Positions 1 through 12,300 of a stretch of DNA of 64,000 bases are shown here, piece by piece. The stretch spans positions 77,312,459 to 77,376,458 of the forward strand of contig NC_080579.1 in the NCBI RefSeq assembly GCF_029962835.1. The letters are read 5' to 3'. The translations under genes and the position numbers were made by a program. The DNA is from Magnolia sinica. Lineage: Eukaryota; Streptophyta; Magnoliopsida; Magnoliales; Magnoliaceae. The notes under the pieces are model-generated. The model had not been told where the DNA came from and did no database searches. It saw only the letters and a list, made by a program, of their open reading frames with translations. The stretch's first letter is position 1. The number at the start of each line of letters is the position of its first letter.

Positions 1-368
1 CGAGGTATGGTGCAGATAAATGAAGAAAATATGAAGGTATTTCAGAATCGACAACAACGGACCCGATACTTGTGCAGGACGCTAGTCGATTGAAGGCCGA
101 ATGGAAGCCTATTGACTTAAAAAATGACAGCGGATTACAAGATTCTCCACCATATCTTCACATTCAATATGTACCTGAAGGCTGAAAACAGGACCGAACT
201 CTCGGCCTACATGGTAGAGCATCTCTACCAAATAGGGTGAGAGGAGGATGTTTGCCTCCCTTCGGTGGTACTATATATACCAGATAGTGAATTGTGAGAT
301 TGAGAAGGATATTTGCACTTTTGCAATAACTCATGCTAATTAAATTATAGATGAGTAGTTTTATGGGA
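1..368. other. Unassigned flank
   Basis: No gene or recognisable element boundary is visible. The last ~25 bases (from about 345) begin the sequence that also lies in inverted orientation near 3545-3610, so the end of this stretch probably belongs to the repeat that follows. Confidence 0.3.
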
Positions 369-1536
369 CAAAGATTAGATTGTATGCAGATAAATTCCTC
401 GGTATGAGTGACTGGTTAGGAGCAACCCTAGGGTAGAGTCGGTGCCTCATTACAAATGAACAAGTTACTCGGTATGAGTGAATGGTCAGCAACAACCCTA
501 GGGTAGAGTCGGTGCCTCATTGCAAATGAACAAGTTGCTTGGTATGAGTGAAGCTCGGTATGGATGGCTCAGAAAAGACGGTGGGTAAAATGTGATATTT
601 ACAGCGGGAAAAAACTCTTCCTTTTCTCTCAGTCAATTTCATGTGAGGCTCGGTTAATTTTCCATGACATCAAACCTAAATGCAACATGGGACTACTTAC
701 CTTCTCTTTGGCATCTCTTGCATTTATGAGTATTATTCAATTACTTTGGTATACATTGGATCCCCTCTTTCAATTCAAACTTGAAAACTTTGAACCCTTG
801 ATCCCCGTCCTCCTGCCCATGCATCGTGTGAATCATTGCCTTTAGTTTCTTTATATCCACGGATGACCAGAAAGAGGGGATGATGTACGGATTTAGGAAT
901 TATAGGATCCCTAGTTCGAGCCTTTCCACAGTATACTCAAAGATTAGATTGTATGCAGATAAGATGAATAAGTTCCTCGGTATGAGTGAATGGTCAGGAG
1001 CAACCCTAGGGTAGAGTTGGTGCCTCATTGCAAATGAACAAGTTGCTCGGTATGAGTGAATGGTGGTATGAGTGAATGGTCAACAGCAACCCTAAGGTAG
1101 AGTTGGTGCCTCATTACAAATGAACAAGTTGCTTGGTATGAGTGAAGCTCGGTATGGATGGCTCAGAAAAGCCGGTGGGTAAAATGTGATATTTACAATG
1201 GGAAAAAACTCTTCCTTTTCTCTCGGTCAATTTCATGTGAGGCTCGGTCAATTTTCCATGACATTGAACCTAAATGCAACATGGAACTACTTACCTTCTC
1301 TTTGGCATCTCTTGCATTTATGAGTATTATTCAATTGCTTTGGTATACATTGGATCCCCTTTTTCAACTCAATCTTGAAAACTTTGAACCCATGATCCCC
1401 CTCCTCCTGCCCATGCATCGTGTGAATCATTGCCTTTAGTTTCTTTATATCCACGGATGACCCGAAAGAGGGGATGATGTATGGATTTAGAAATTATAGG
1501 ATCCCTAGTTCGAGCCTTTCCACAGTATACTCAAAG
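369..1536 (+). repeat. Tandem duplication of a ~590-bp unit
   Basis: Two head-to-tail copies (about 369-941 and 942-1536) start with the same AAGATTAGATTGTATGCAG string and end with the same CCTTTCCACAGTATACTC string. Each carries a nearly identical 93-codon open frame (564-845 and 1158-1439), which is open in both copies but resembles no family I know. Inside each copy a ~70-bp sub-repeat containing GGTATGAGTGAATGG and CAACCCTA is itself doubled. The copies differ by scattered substitutions, so the duplication is not brand new. Fragments of the same unit occur at 2694-2766, about 3545-3610 (inverted) and 4964-5020. This suggests a dispersed repeat, perhaps the non-coding part of an LTR element, but no LTR, primer site or pol domain is visible. 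Confidence 0.75.
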
Positions 1537-2140
1537 TTGATTCCACATCGCTGCACAACACACTCGGTGAGAGGGGTTACCCCCATTAAAACATTCATAA
1601 TCATGTATTGGTCCCTCTGTGATGTGGTTCATAAATCTAGCCCATCTATTGTGTGTGTCCTACTTAAATGAGGAGTCAGACCAAGTTTTAATTGCATCCA
1701 AAACTCAGGTGGGCCCCACTTGAGTTCCGTATAAGGTTGACCGATCTTAAGAAATAAAATACAAGTCATTCTCTTGTATTATGTTCTGGAAGTAAAAGAA
1801 AGATCGGCCCGAAGCGTTCAGGGTTAAGGGAACAAAAAATAAGGAATCATTGAATATTTTGCATCCAAAAGCTAATATTAACATTTTCTATAGTGATTAG
1901 CTACATGTGTTTAAAGTTTTCAAGTTTGAGTTGAGAAGAATGTCAGGCAGCCTGATCAAACTAAAACTTAATATTTATAGTAAAAATGAAAATAAAATGG
2001 ACTTTCGACCATCGATCTGATGGAATCTCACAAATCTGCTGGTTTGGTTGGCTAAATCAGCTTCTCTTAACCCAAAATCATATATGATATGTCGAAAAAC
2101 TCATTTCAGTTTGCAACATACGACTGTTTTAAGGTTCTAA

Positions 2141-2350
2141 CGGTTCTGGTCACTTCCGCCTTCCATCGGTCCTTTTTTGGTCAATCTTTTCCATGAAAGT
2201 GTCAGCAACCACCTACGATCGACCCCATGTTGCTGGAAAAGAATGAAAAGGGGCCTCGGTCGATTCCAACTCAACCCGGTCGACCCCAAGTTGCTGAAAA
2301 GGGATACTCGGTCGACCTCGGACTGCTGGTCAACAACAGTTAGTTATGGA
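2141..2350. repeat. GGTCGACC-type short tandem repeats, block 1
   Basis: Degenerate units of the form GGTCGACCCCAAGTTGCTG recur four or five times in about 200 bp. A second block of the same unit lies at 3085-3195. The 1537-2140 stretch before it and 2351-2690 after it show no gene or element I can name. Confidence 0.55.
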
Positions 2351-2693
2351 TAGATTCAGTGCATTGACTTTAAAAAATCGTATCTATTTTTTCACAATCC
2401 GATTGAGGTGATTCAAAAGTGAGATTGAAGCTTAATGAGTCTAGTTTTATAGAAAAATAAATTAAAAATAAAAATCAAACTCAAAGTATGTTAATTTTAG
2501 GACATTTTAGAAATCGTATAGAAAACTATTAGTTTCAGGCAGCTGGTACTCGTAGAATTTTAATAATTTTTTTGAAATTCTAAATGAAATAAAATTTCAT
2601 TGGGCTAAATTACACATGATGATTATAAAAATAAATCAGTGACTAAAAATGCCAAAAATGTTACTGGTAATAGACCTGTCTAAGAAATGGACC

Positions 2694-2766
2694 AACATGG
2701 GACTGTTTACCTTCTCTTTGTCATCTCTTGCGTTTACGAGTATTATTAAATTGCTTTGGTATACAA
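2694..2766 (+). repeat. Fragment of the 369-1536 repeat unit
   Basis: This stretch matches 685-755 (AACATGGGACT, then CTTCTCTTTG and GCTTTGGTATAC) with a few substitutions, and the match stops abruptly on both sides. It is a detached piece of the duplicated unit. Confidence 0.65.
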
Positions 2767-3084
2767 ACCTTCATGTCATTGAGCTATACTGTTGAGCTCA
2801 AGTTATAACCAAAACATAGACCACTAAATGCAATTAACTTCATTATTTTTTTTCTTTCGGCACATCCATGTAATCAAAATACCATTCTACCTCGGCTAAC
2901 CAATCAAGGAAGTCTTCAAAATGCAATAAGCCATTAAAATTGAGAAGTTCAACCTTATCTTGATGGTCTCTTTTAACATGATCTAGTCATTTGTCTCCAT
3001 GGGTCGACCATCACGCAATGACGCCATTGATGTCCTCATCTCTGGAACTCGACTCATTTGGGATAACTATATGATTTGCATCCG

Positions 3085-3195
3085 GAAGAACCCCAGTAGG
3101 ACCTGGTCGACCCTGTCTTGCTGCCAGTCCAACCCGATTGACCAGGTCCACACGGGGTTGACCCCGTCTTGTTGCTCGTCCAATTGGACACGGAT
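3085..3195. repeat. GGTCGACC-type short tandem repeats, block 2
   Basis: Several degenerate GGTCGACC...CTTGCTG units, related to 2141-2350. The end runs straight into a truncated MITE. Confidence 0.5.
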
Positions 3196-3540
3196 TAGCT
3201 ACTAACAGGTTGAGTATCGAGACTCACTACTAAAGTGACATCACCAAGTTACGTGGGTCCCATCATGATGTATGTTTTGTATTTGCACCGTCCATCCATT
3301 TGAAGAGATCATTTTAGGGAATTAGCCAAGGAATAAGTTAGATCCAAAGCTCGAGTGGACCCCACCACAAAAAACAATGGAGAGAGTGACGCCAACCTTG
3401 AAAGATGGGATCCGATGAGATATAGGGCCTTCTTCTCAACTCAAACCTCACCCTAATCAATTTCATGTTTGCTATTAAGATGAAGCAACAGATGTAACAC
3501 GGGCGATTATTAGTTTGCATACATCCATCGACCCAAACCT
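3196..3540. mobile_element. Truncated MITE (GTTGAGTAGCGAGAC-end type)
   Basis: The left part reads GTTGAGTATCGAGACTCACT, then a CATGATGTATG core and a CCGTCCATCCATTTG block. The same order occurs in the complete copy at 61550-62063. The right half is missing. A further core fragment (AAGTGGATCATACCACAGG to CTATGGCCCACAAG) follows at about 3724-3912. Confidence 0.6.
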
Positions 3541-3615
3541 CACCCCAATCAATTTCAGCTCATCTACATACAATCTAATCTTCCTCCCATAAACTGCTCA
3601 TTTATACCAATAGAA
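3541..3615 (-). repeat. Inverted fragment of the 369-1536 repeat unit
   Basis: The reverse complement contains GATTAGATTGTATGTAGATG and a GAGCAGTTTATGGG string that match about 345-390. Orientation is opposite to the other copies. Confidence 0.5.
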
Positions 3616-4030
3616 GCCCTTGAGAACATGACCCAAACCTCACTTCATGGAAGGTTAATTGACCGAACCTAACATGAAATTGACCGAGCTTTACATGAAA
3701 TTGACCAAGCCCAAAATCGAAGCATATCCAAAGATCAAGTGGATCATACCACAGGAAACAATGGGGATAATGATTTCCACCGTTGAAACCTTGTTAGGCC
3801 CCACAGTGATGTTTATTTGTCATTCAGCTAGTTCATAGGATCATGTAGATATGGATGAACGGAAAACACAAATATAAGCTTGATCTAAAACTTCTATGGC
3901 CCACAAGATTTTTTTTTTTGGTTTAGGGTTTAGGGCAATTTGTTCAAATATACCTGAAGTGTATGCTTTCTTCGATGGAGGCACCATTTTTGTTCTTTAT
4001 TGACAAACTAAAATGAAGAAAAAGAAGTAA

Positions 4031-4684
4031 GGGGTCGTTTGACACTATGGATTTGGGGGGATTTCAAATCCCTTAGTTGTTTGGTAGCATAAAGTAACTG
4101 GGGGTTTCAAATCCAAGGGGTTTCAAATCCCCTCAAAGAGGGGGTTCGAAATCCAAGGTGAGAGCTTGGATTACACATAAAATCCTTTCAATAGTTGCGT
4201 GTGTAACATATATGTCACCATACTATTATTCTATTGGGCACATGACCTGCTAATGATATCAAAAAATAATTAGATTGTCAATTACGTCACTATAATTACT
4301 TTAATATGATGATCAACACTGTCCAAACATTGTCCATGTAAATCAACGACTAAAAATCGTTGGTTAGTCTCTCAAACATGATCTTGTACTTGTGGCCCAT
4401 CCAAGAGTTGAAATTTCATCATTTTTGGGCAACACATATATTTCAACGGGCTTATTACAACCATTGTATCACACATTACATTCGTCACTAATTAGAGATA
4501 TTAAAGTTGATTAAGTAATTAAATTCAAACCCCTGTAAATACATCATTCATATATACTTTTGGATTAAAGTTGATTCCCAATTTAGGGTGCCAAACACAA
4601 TATGAGGATTTCAAATCTAGGGGGTTTTAAATACAGGGGGTTCTGAATCCACGGGATTTCAAATCCATGCTCCCAAACAGGCCC
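4031..4684. mobile_element. Tourist-like (PIF/Harbinger) MITE with TAA duplication
   Basis: The element is flanked by TAA at 4028-4030 and again at 4685-4687. The left end reads GGGGTCGTTTG; the right end, read inward on the minus strand, is GGGCCTGTTTGGGAG. Next to both ends are GGATTTGAAATCCC-like palindromic subterminal repeats. The 3-bp TWA duplication and GGGxCxGTTTGG termini are the hallmarks of PIF/Harbinger elements, and the ends resemble those of the large Harbinger at 21215-30488. It has no coding capacity. Confidence 0.8.
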
Positions 4685-4700
4685 TAATGGTTTGGTGGAA

Positions 4701-4960
4701 GGGTATTCTTATATGAAGAAGAGGGAAGATTTTAGAAAATGGATTTTAGTTAGATGGGTATTGCTATATGAAGAGGATAGAAGATTCTGGAAAATGGATT
4801 TTAGGTAAAGGGGTGTTGCTGTATGAAGAGGAGAGAAGATTTCAAAAAAATAGATTTTTGCATAATAGGAGAGGAGAGAAGATTACAGAAAATGGGTTTG
4901 TATTGCAGGGGTATTTTCGTTTAGAAAAAAACAATGGTTTAGTCCTGGAAAGTAAAGTTT
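4701..4960 (+). repeat. ~55-bp tandem repeats
   Basis: A unit containing GGGTATTGCTATATGAAGAG followed by an AGAAGATT...AAAATGGATTTTAG block starts at 4701, 4756 and 4811. A fourth, more diverged copy starts at about 4908. The 75-codon open frame across it is a by-product of the repeat. Confidence 0.65.
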
Positions 4961-4963
4961 GGG

Positions 4964-5030
4964 AGCATTCAGAAAAGTCAGTGGGTGAAATGTGAGATTT
5001 ATAGTGGGAAAAATCTCTTTTTCTTACCCC
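4964..5030 (+). repeat. Fragment of the 369-1536 repeat unit
   Basis: CAGAAAAGTCAGTGGGTGAAATG and the following GTGGGAAAAA block correspond to 567-625 in the duplicated unit. It ends where a MITE begins. Confidence 0.55.
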
Positions 5031-5039
5031 CATAAAGTG

Positions 5040-5575
5040 GACTGGTAGGGTGTCTCACTGACACCATGCGAATTAACTTAGTGGGTGTTACCGTTAGCAT
5101 ATGACTCACCCTAGTGATATGATGTATCATTCGTTTTTTTCTAGCCTATTTTAGGACATGGTCCCAAACATTAAGCATATCTAAATCTCAAGTGGACCAC
5201 ACCACAAGAAATAGTGATGATTGAACCCTCACCGTTAAAAACATCTCAAGGTCCACCATAAGCAGATCCATAATGTTTATTTTTCATCCAAATGGTTGAT
5301 AAGGTTAAACAAAACTAGATGAAGGGAAAATGCAAAGATTAGCTTGATCCAAAGCTTTTGTGGTCTACAAAAAGCTTTTAGTGCTTATTCACCACCTTTT
5401 CCAATGGTGTGGTCCACCAAAGATTTGTTTCTTCCTAAGTTTTGGGATAATGTCCTTAAATGTTCTTCAAAAATGAATTGGCGGTGTAGATATGAAACAC
5501 ATTAATCAAAGTGGGCCCCATTGGTAAGGGTAATACCCACTAAGTTGTTACCCAAGTAACAACCAATCCAACTCC
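5040..5575. mobile_element. MITE of the shared-core superfamily (GTTAC-end type)
   Basis: Palindromic structure: the left arm contains TTAGTGGGTGTTACC, the right arm GGGTAATACCCACTAAG. Between them lie the usual blocks: AAGTGGACCACACCACAAG, AATGTTTATTTTTCATCCAA, GCTTGATCCAAAGCTTTTGTGG. The outermost bases and the target duplication are not clear. Confidence 0.6.
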
Positions 5576-5783
5576 TCGAGCGACAAAGGCCACGTGGGCC
5601 CATTCCAATGAATATGTGAAATTCACTCAATTCATCCCTTGTTCTGAATGACTTATAGTAGGATGTTAGCCCAAGAATGAGGCAAATCTAAATATCATGG
5701 GACTTCTTTTGCTGTATGCATCATGTGTCTGGCCCACACCTTTTTTTTCTTTCTTTTTTTCTTCCTTTCTTCTTCTTCTTCTT

Positions 5784-5830
<47 letters not shown>

Positions 5831-8800
5831 TTTATTTTATTTTTCACTCTCCTCCTCTTTCCAACCCTTATGAACTTTACTAAGTGTGCATAGAAGTATG
5901 ACAACTTGTACATGCCACACGTGTAGCGTATCACATATGCGCGAGATTTAATCTATTCATCAAGTTGGTCTAATTTTATTTGGGCTTTCTTGAAACTAAA
6001 ATTTGGTCCAATCCGTTATACTCTATTTTTGACTGTTTTTTAAATAGTCAATTGAAAAATGACATATGTCATTGCATGGAAAAGAAATAGCATGCAAAAG
6101 ATCTTTAAATAGATTTGAAGTGTTTTTTTGCGGAAGTGTAGTTGGTGTTGAGCTGGATAATACACACCATTTGATGAAGAGACTCGACCGAGAAGTCCGA
6201 TAGTTAGAAAGCGGAAAAAATGATTAAAAGAACACGAAGAAATAGAAGTATCTGGAAGACTAATATGACAATGATTCAACTACCATAATTATTGAAATAA
6301 AAGAAAAAATGTCTGAAAAGCATATAAAAAATTTATAAGTAACAAGAAGTTCACTAGAAAAAATAGTTTTATACTAATCAAACAAACTAATTAATTTATC
6401 TTTCCTTATCGTACCTCTAATTCTATTTGAAGAATATCGATAATATTTAATAGTAATATTAGTCTACGCTCTCATATTGATTTTTTTTTATATAAAAAAA
6501 AAATTAATACAAATAATTTTACTTTTAGAAAGGCATCCTGCAGTTACTCTATGATCAATTGTTTTGATTATAGTTAAGTTACAGCCCATCTTTGAAAGAA
6601 GAATCCCATCCTCCACTAATTGCCTGGTCTTTGCTTGGTCATAAACAATCGCATTCAACTCAACGCATCTGTTACCTCATGCCTTAGGTCAAAGTTGTTT
6701 GATTTGAACCCAGCGCAAAGTTGGTTTTGAAACGCCCCCAAACATTGCTGGTGACGAAAAAAAATGAAAAATCGAGAGCCAACACTATCAGCACGTGGAC
6801 ACCCAATATTGGAAACAGTGGTTTCAAAGCCGTATATTTGTTTTGCAAAATGTGGCCCACCTGAACAGTAAATCAACCTGATTCTTGGCTTAGGCGATCA
6901 TTATCGTGTTGCCATTCTGATGGATGGATCGGATCTTAGACCTATTGTGCCATGCAAGCGCATGTGTGGCGTTTGCACAAGCTTTATTACCTGCGCGTGT
7001 GGCCTCAGCAAAACTCGTAATATAAAGTCAGGGAATGTTAATTATGTTATTTCCACCCCCATAATTGATATTTCCCTCCTTGAAGGGACTATCTGGTCAT
7101 TTTCAAGGACAGTTCAATGGTCTTGATCACGCCATGGGCCCACATGTACGAATCTTGTCCCATTCCCTTCTCAATACTTATTATTGTGTAGATTTGCAGT
7201 TACAAAATTAAATTTTTTGGGGTGGAGCTAACAACTTTGGGGGCGGGAAATATCAGTTCCTTGAATCACGAGACATGTCACGTGCTAAATAGTCTCTTAA
7301 TGCGAGGAGATTCGATAAAGTGGCATGTGTCCCACTTGATGCGGGAGCCCCCACATGGTCCATGTTACCCTCCCAAAACCATCCATGTGCGCATGACTAC
7401 AAAGATTTGGTACTCCTCCATTACTTCTAGTGTACCACGTCTCCACCATGCCGTTTCTGCACGTGTGGCATATGTGAAACAGATCGGAGCTGTTCACTTA
7501 GTAGGTATATTGGTGAGTGGGCCATGATCCGAAAATCACACTGTTTGGATTATGCTAATCCTCTCGTCCCCAACAGTTGGCATTTGGTGAGAAAAAGATC
7601 AATCATCAAGTGGTTAGGATACTCTGATGTGGAAGAGTCTTGGTTGTGTTGATGGGACTGGTGGGATGTACGGTTTAGATCACGTACATGTGTGAAAAGT
7701 ATATGATTCATGATGCAGTGGCACGAAAATTCCCTACCTCCTCATGTATTGTATCTACGCACACGTGTGCGCATAGACGCGAGTAGAATAAACGCGAGTA
7801 TTATTATGACTCAGGAGAGATGATAGCGCAAGAAATCCGGTGGTTGGCATTGGCAGGTGCTGGACGGTCACCGAACCTGGTCCTGTCCCAGCTTTTCCAA
7901 ATTCCCTTCTCTCTCTATCGAAATTTTATAAGGTAATCCAGACCGTCCAGATCAGTGATCCAACTATAGATGGAGCATAATAAAGTTACACTGAGAAGAT
8001 GCTATCTGATTTTGTCACTTCGAATTTGCACCACTCATTATTTTACTTTAAACCGTCCATTTGATAGCCATTATTTGGATGGCTAAGATTGCTTGATGAG
8101 TGTGATTTTAGACATGCTCTATCCAAAATGGGACCCACAATTTGGATGGTCTGGATAGCTATTACTCAATGTCAAACGTGAGGTTGACAAGTCACCAGCA
8201 TTTTTTACATGGTGCAAAACTAACACACGAGTCTAAGCTTAAGTGTAATTACATGGCATTGATATATAGTATCCTCATGCATATAATTTATATATTGGGA
8301 CCTTGATTTGGCAATCCAGACCGTTCTTATGATGGGCCTGTCTATCGATGAAGTATTCCTCAAATATTTTTATCATCAGATGATTTTATCCATCTGATAC
8401 ATGACTATTTTAATGGGCCGTTGATATGTCTCTTTGCTAACATTTATTTGTAGTTAACTAACCCAACGGTTATAATTGCCTAATCTGGGAGACCTATAAG
8501 GCATCATCTATCCACAGCAGCTTCCATGAGATCAACGATCAGGATCTCCAAGCCCTGGGCCTATATAAACAAACTGGCACATCAGAACCGTATAATCATT
8601 TTAATGCACCAGCACCTTTTAATTCCTCCCAACCAAACCCGACCGACAGTCCCATCATCTCTGTATCTACAAAGAGAGGAAGGATTACATGGTGCATGAT
8701 ACCTGCCCATCTTGGGACAGTACTCATGGTCTCTCATAACTGACAAGTGGAGCCGTGCTTCAATAATCCAGACCATTGGATTGTTGGGTCCCAACATGGA

Positions 8801-9190
8801 TGGACTGTGCTCAAAAATTCTAATCAACAGAAAGATCTCAACCATTTAATTATGGCCTGAAGATTGACGGTCAAGGAAATAAATACAACAACGGTCATAA
8901 AATATGTAGCCTGGATCTTCCAATCTGGGTAGTTTTTGGGGTATACTACACCCACGGTAAGCCTCAAAAAACCAATGTTCTGGATTACATAACCATGGAC
9001 CCCACTTATAATAACTGTAAAACCGTGAATAATGTAGAAAGATGTGGGCCCCACATAAATATTCATTCCATGTGATATTTTGTCATTTGAGGTCCATCAA
9101 TTAGAACCATCCACTTACATCTCCCATTCTTACACCCTCATTAAAATGGGGACCAAAACCATCTTCCCAACATTAATGAAATAACATAAG
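5576..9190. other. Intergenic region upstream of the kinase gene
   Basis: No gene recognised in 3.6 kb. It holds a (TA)n microsatellite at about 5787-5826 preceded by CTT repeats. It also holds several copies of the loose 'ATCCAGACCGTCC...GGGCCCAC' phrase that recurs through the whole window (for example near 7937, 8315 and 8769). The open frames here are short, overlap on both strands and match nothing I know. Confidence 0.4.
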
Positions 9191-9198
9191 TATTTAAA
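9191..9198 (+). promoter_or_regulatory. Possible TATA box of the kinase gene
   Basis: TATTTAAA lies about 160 bp upstream of the start codon at 9358. It is followed by a CT-rich leader (about 9268-9320) with no upstream ATG, as expected for a plant 5' UTR. The transcription start has not been mapped. Confidence 0.35.
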
Positions 9199-9357
9199 TG
9201 GCCCACCTTCCCTCCTTACCTTTTAACAAACTCTTCTCTATTACCAAGCAAAGCACTTTGATTTTTGCAGCTTTCTCTTTTCCAACATTCTTTCTTTCTT
9301 CCTTCCTTCATCTTGATTTTCTAGTCTTTGGCTTTCTTGTTTGGTGGTCCACCTAAA

Positions 9358-12300
9358 ATGGGCTGCTCTCAAAGCACTACAATTGATGAAGATAAATGCA
9401 AAAACTTCAAAAATGAGGCAAAAAACTATGCGAATTCTTCTTTAATCAGCAATCGGAGCGTTCTTGTTCGATCCACATGTGGAAAAATGAAATGGGGTGT
9501 GATTTTGATGATCTTCTCGGGCCGACGAAGGAGTGGTTCATGTCAAAGGGATGAAGATGATTGGTTGCTCGCTAATTTGGACACAAAATTCAAAGGCGAC
9601 ATCGAGACCGTCGATCCACAATCGGTCCACTCATCGTTTCGGTTCAGCTTCAGCTCACAACTCGAACTTGATTCGTCGAGCTCGAACTCTTCTTCGGGGG
9701 CGACGGTCCTCTTGATGAATTTAGAGGAGGGGCCGCCCGATGAAATGGCCCGATCACGATCTATAGGCTTGAAAATGCAAAGGGTGGAGTCCTTAGAGCG
9801 AACCATTTCCTCAGTCACAGCCACTTTGGTTAGGTTCAATTATAATGAGATCAGGTCTGCTACTAACAGCTTCTCTAAAGGTTAGTTTGTCTCATTAAAT
9901 TACAGTTGTCCAATTTTTATCCAACAATTATCAAATCAAACCCTACACATATGTACATTGTCAATTATAATTCGATCGGGCCTAATCCTATCTTGAACGT
10001 GTATCCAAATTTCCAACATTCATCTCTTAAAGTCATGAAATCATTTATCAAAAAACATTCAAAAATATTTTGAAAAGTCTTTTTAAATTTTAGATACCAG
10101 TTATTTATTTTTAATTCATGCGTTACTTTATTATAGATGAATTGGCTTTATTGTGTGATTTTTCATGCAAACTTATGTATTGGGTAGACCTTATTTATTT
10201 ATTTTGTGATGGATAGGAAGGGTATTGGGAAGAGGCGCCCTAAGTTGTGTATTCAAAGGGAGATTAGGGTTTGGCCGAACGGTTGCGATTAAGCGATTGG
10301 ACAACGAAGACAAGGAATCGCCGAAGGCATTTTGTAGGGAATTGATGATCGCGAACTCTCTCGATCATAGGAATGTGGTCCCTTTGATAGGATTTTGCAT
10401 TGATCAAGTGGGCCTTTTCTTAGTTTATAAGTACATCTCCGGTGGGAGTTTAGAGCGCCTTTTGCACGGTGAGGATCTTTCTATTTGAATCAGTTTGGGT
10501 CCATTTTGAATGAATTTTGAGATAATTGAAAGTTAACTAACAAGTTTCACATTGTTAAGTAGGACCTACTAAAACGCTCTAGATTAAAATTTTCATTATT
10601 TTTTTTTATCATATACACAGTAGCCTAATTTTTATGACCGGCCATGTTCATGTGGGCCCCACCTGATGAATGTAATGGAAATTGCATAATGGGCCATGAC
10701 AAAATGACCGTTGATCGTCTTTGTACTGATCTCCTTAGTGATTGTCTATGTAAGTAATGGATTGGCTGATTTTTGGAATGTTTGATGAAAAGATAAGAAG
10801 AGAGGAGGAAAGAACTCCACGCTTTCATGGCCCACCAGATATAAGATCGCGATTGGAGTGGCTCAGGCAGTGGGCTATCTACATTATGGGACGGAGAAAT
10901 GCGTGATTCACAGAGACATCAAACCGTCAAATATCCTCCTATCTTCCAAGATGACACCAAAGGTTAGATCGGATTTCATTTAATGTGCCTCAAGATCCAA
11001 CGGCTGAGAAAGTGTTGTGCACTGTAATTCGGTAGACATGCTTCACACTATCCAATTAAAAGATCTGAACCGTCCGTTAGGTGCATTAGAGAAATCAGAG
11101 GATATGATGTGAAAATATCTCGCTGATCAAATGATCCAATCCATCTATAAGTTGTTCTTTGTTTTATAATCATCCCTTTTCCAAAGCCATGGATGGGATG
11201 GTTAGGATGGTCGAGTAACGATGATTTGTTTGGAGATATATTGATCCACGGTAAACCCGCAACAAATATACGGCTCAAATTATTGAGTGGAACTATATCT
11301 CAATAAATGATCTTAACCGTCCGTTTATAACTAGATCAGGGTGATGTTTGCATCTTAGGCCATGAAACCTTTGTTGAAGTTAATGGACGGTCCGGATTGA
11401 TCATTTCTATTTACAGATATTTAATCTAACCATATTAAGATGTTTGCAGCTATGTGACTTTGGATTAGCAACATGGACTCCTTCAACTTCGGTCCCTTTC
11501 CTCTGCAAGACTGTCAAAGGGACATTTGGGTAATTTCCTCTGAACTTTTTTGTATAGACAACTGTGTGAGTTTGCCACACTTTAGGGAGAGTTAGCTAGT
11601 GGTACTTCGTACCATACGTGCGGGTTAATCCAGGCCAACCAAATGGTATAGGTCCCGTGGTGAATGAGCATACCCAAAAGAATTACATTGATCCGATGAT
11701 CCTTGCCGTCCAGTTGGTGGCCATCAACAGGAGAAATTAGACGGCTGTTATCATCTTACCAGTGTGATAATGGTTTCATCCACAAACGCAGCCTGATGTA
11801 AATGAATACCACTTGCACAATAAATGTGGTGCTGACCCATTCAACGCGAGAATGGATTAGGTGTTACCTGCGTAATACCATAGTGGGTGTTTCCCGGACT
11901 ATGGGGCCCACCTTAATGTATATGTTATATATCCATGCTGTCCATCTGTTTTTTCAGACTATTTTAGGGCATGGTCGAAACAGATCAAAATCTTAAGTGG
12001 ACCACACCATAGGAAATAGTGGTAATTGTACTACCACCATTAAAAACTTCCTAAGGACCTATGCGGTGTAGTCACCTATAGATTTGTATCTGCTTCATTT
12101 TTGGGGCCATTGGTATATATCCATGCTGTCCATCAATTTTTTCAGCTCATTTTAGGACAAAATCATAAAAATTAAGCAGATCAAAATCTAAAGTGGACCA
12201 CACCATAGGAAACCGTGGTCATTGAACAACCACCATTAAAAACTTCTCAGGGCCCACTGTAATATTTAATTTTCATCCAATATGTTGATAATTTCATACA

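Noticed and set aside
6040-6279. 79-codon minus-strand open frame
   Set aside because: No family resemblance, no promoter or intron signals, AT-rich surroundings with frequent stops.
9543-9839. Minus-strand open frame
   Set aside because: Mirror of the first kinase exon.
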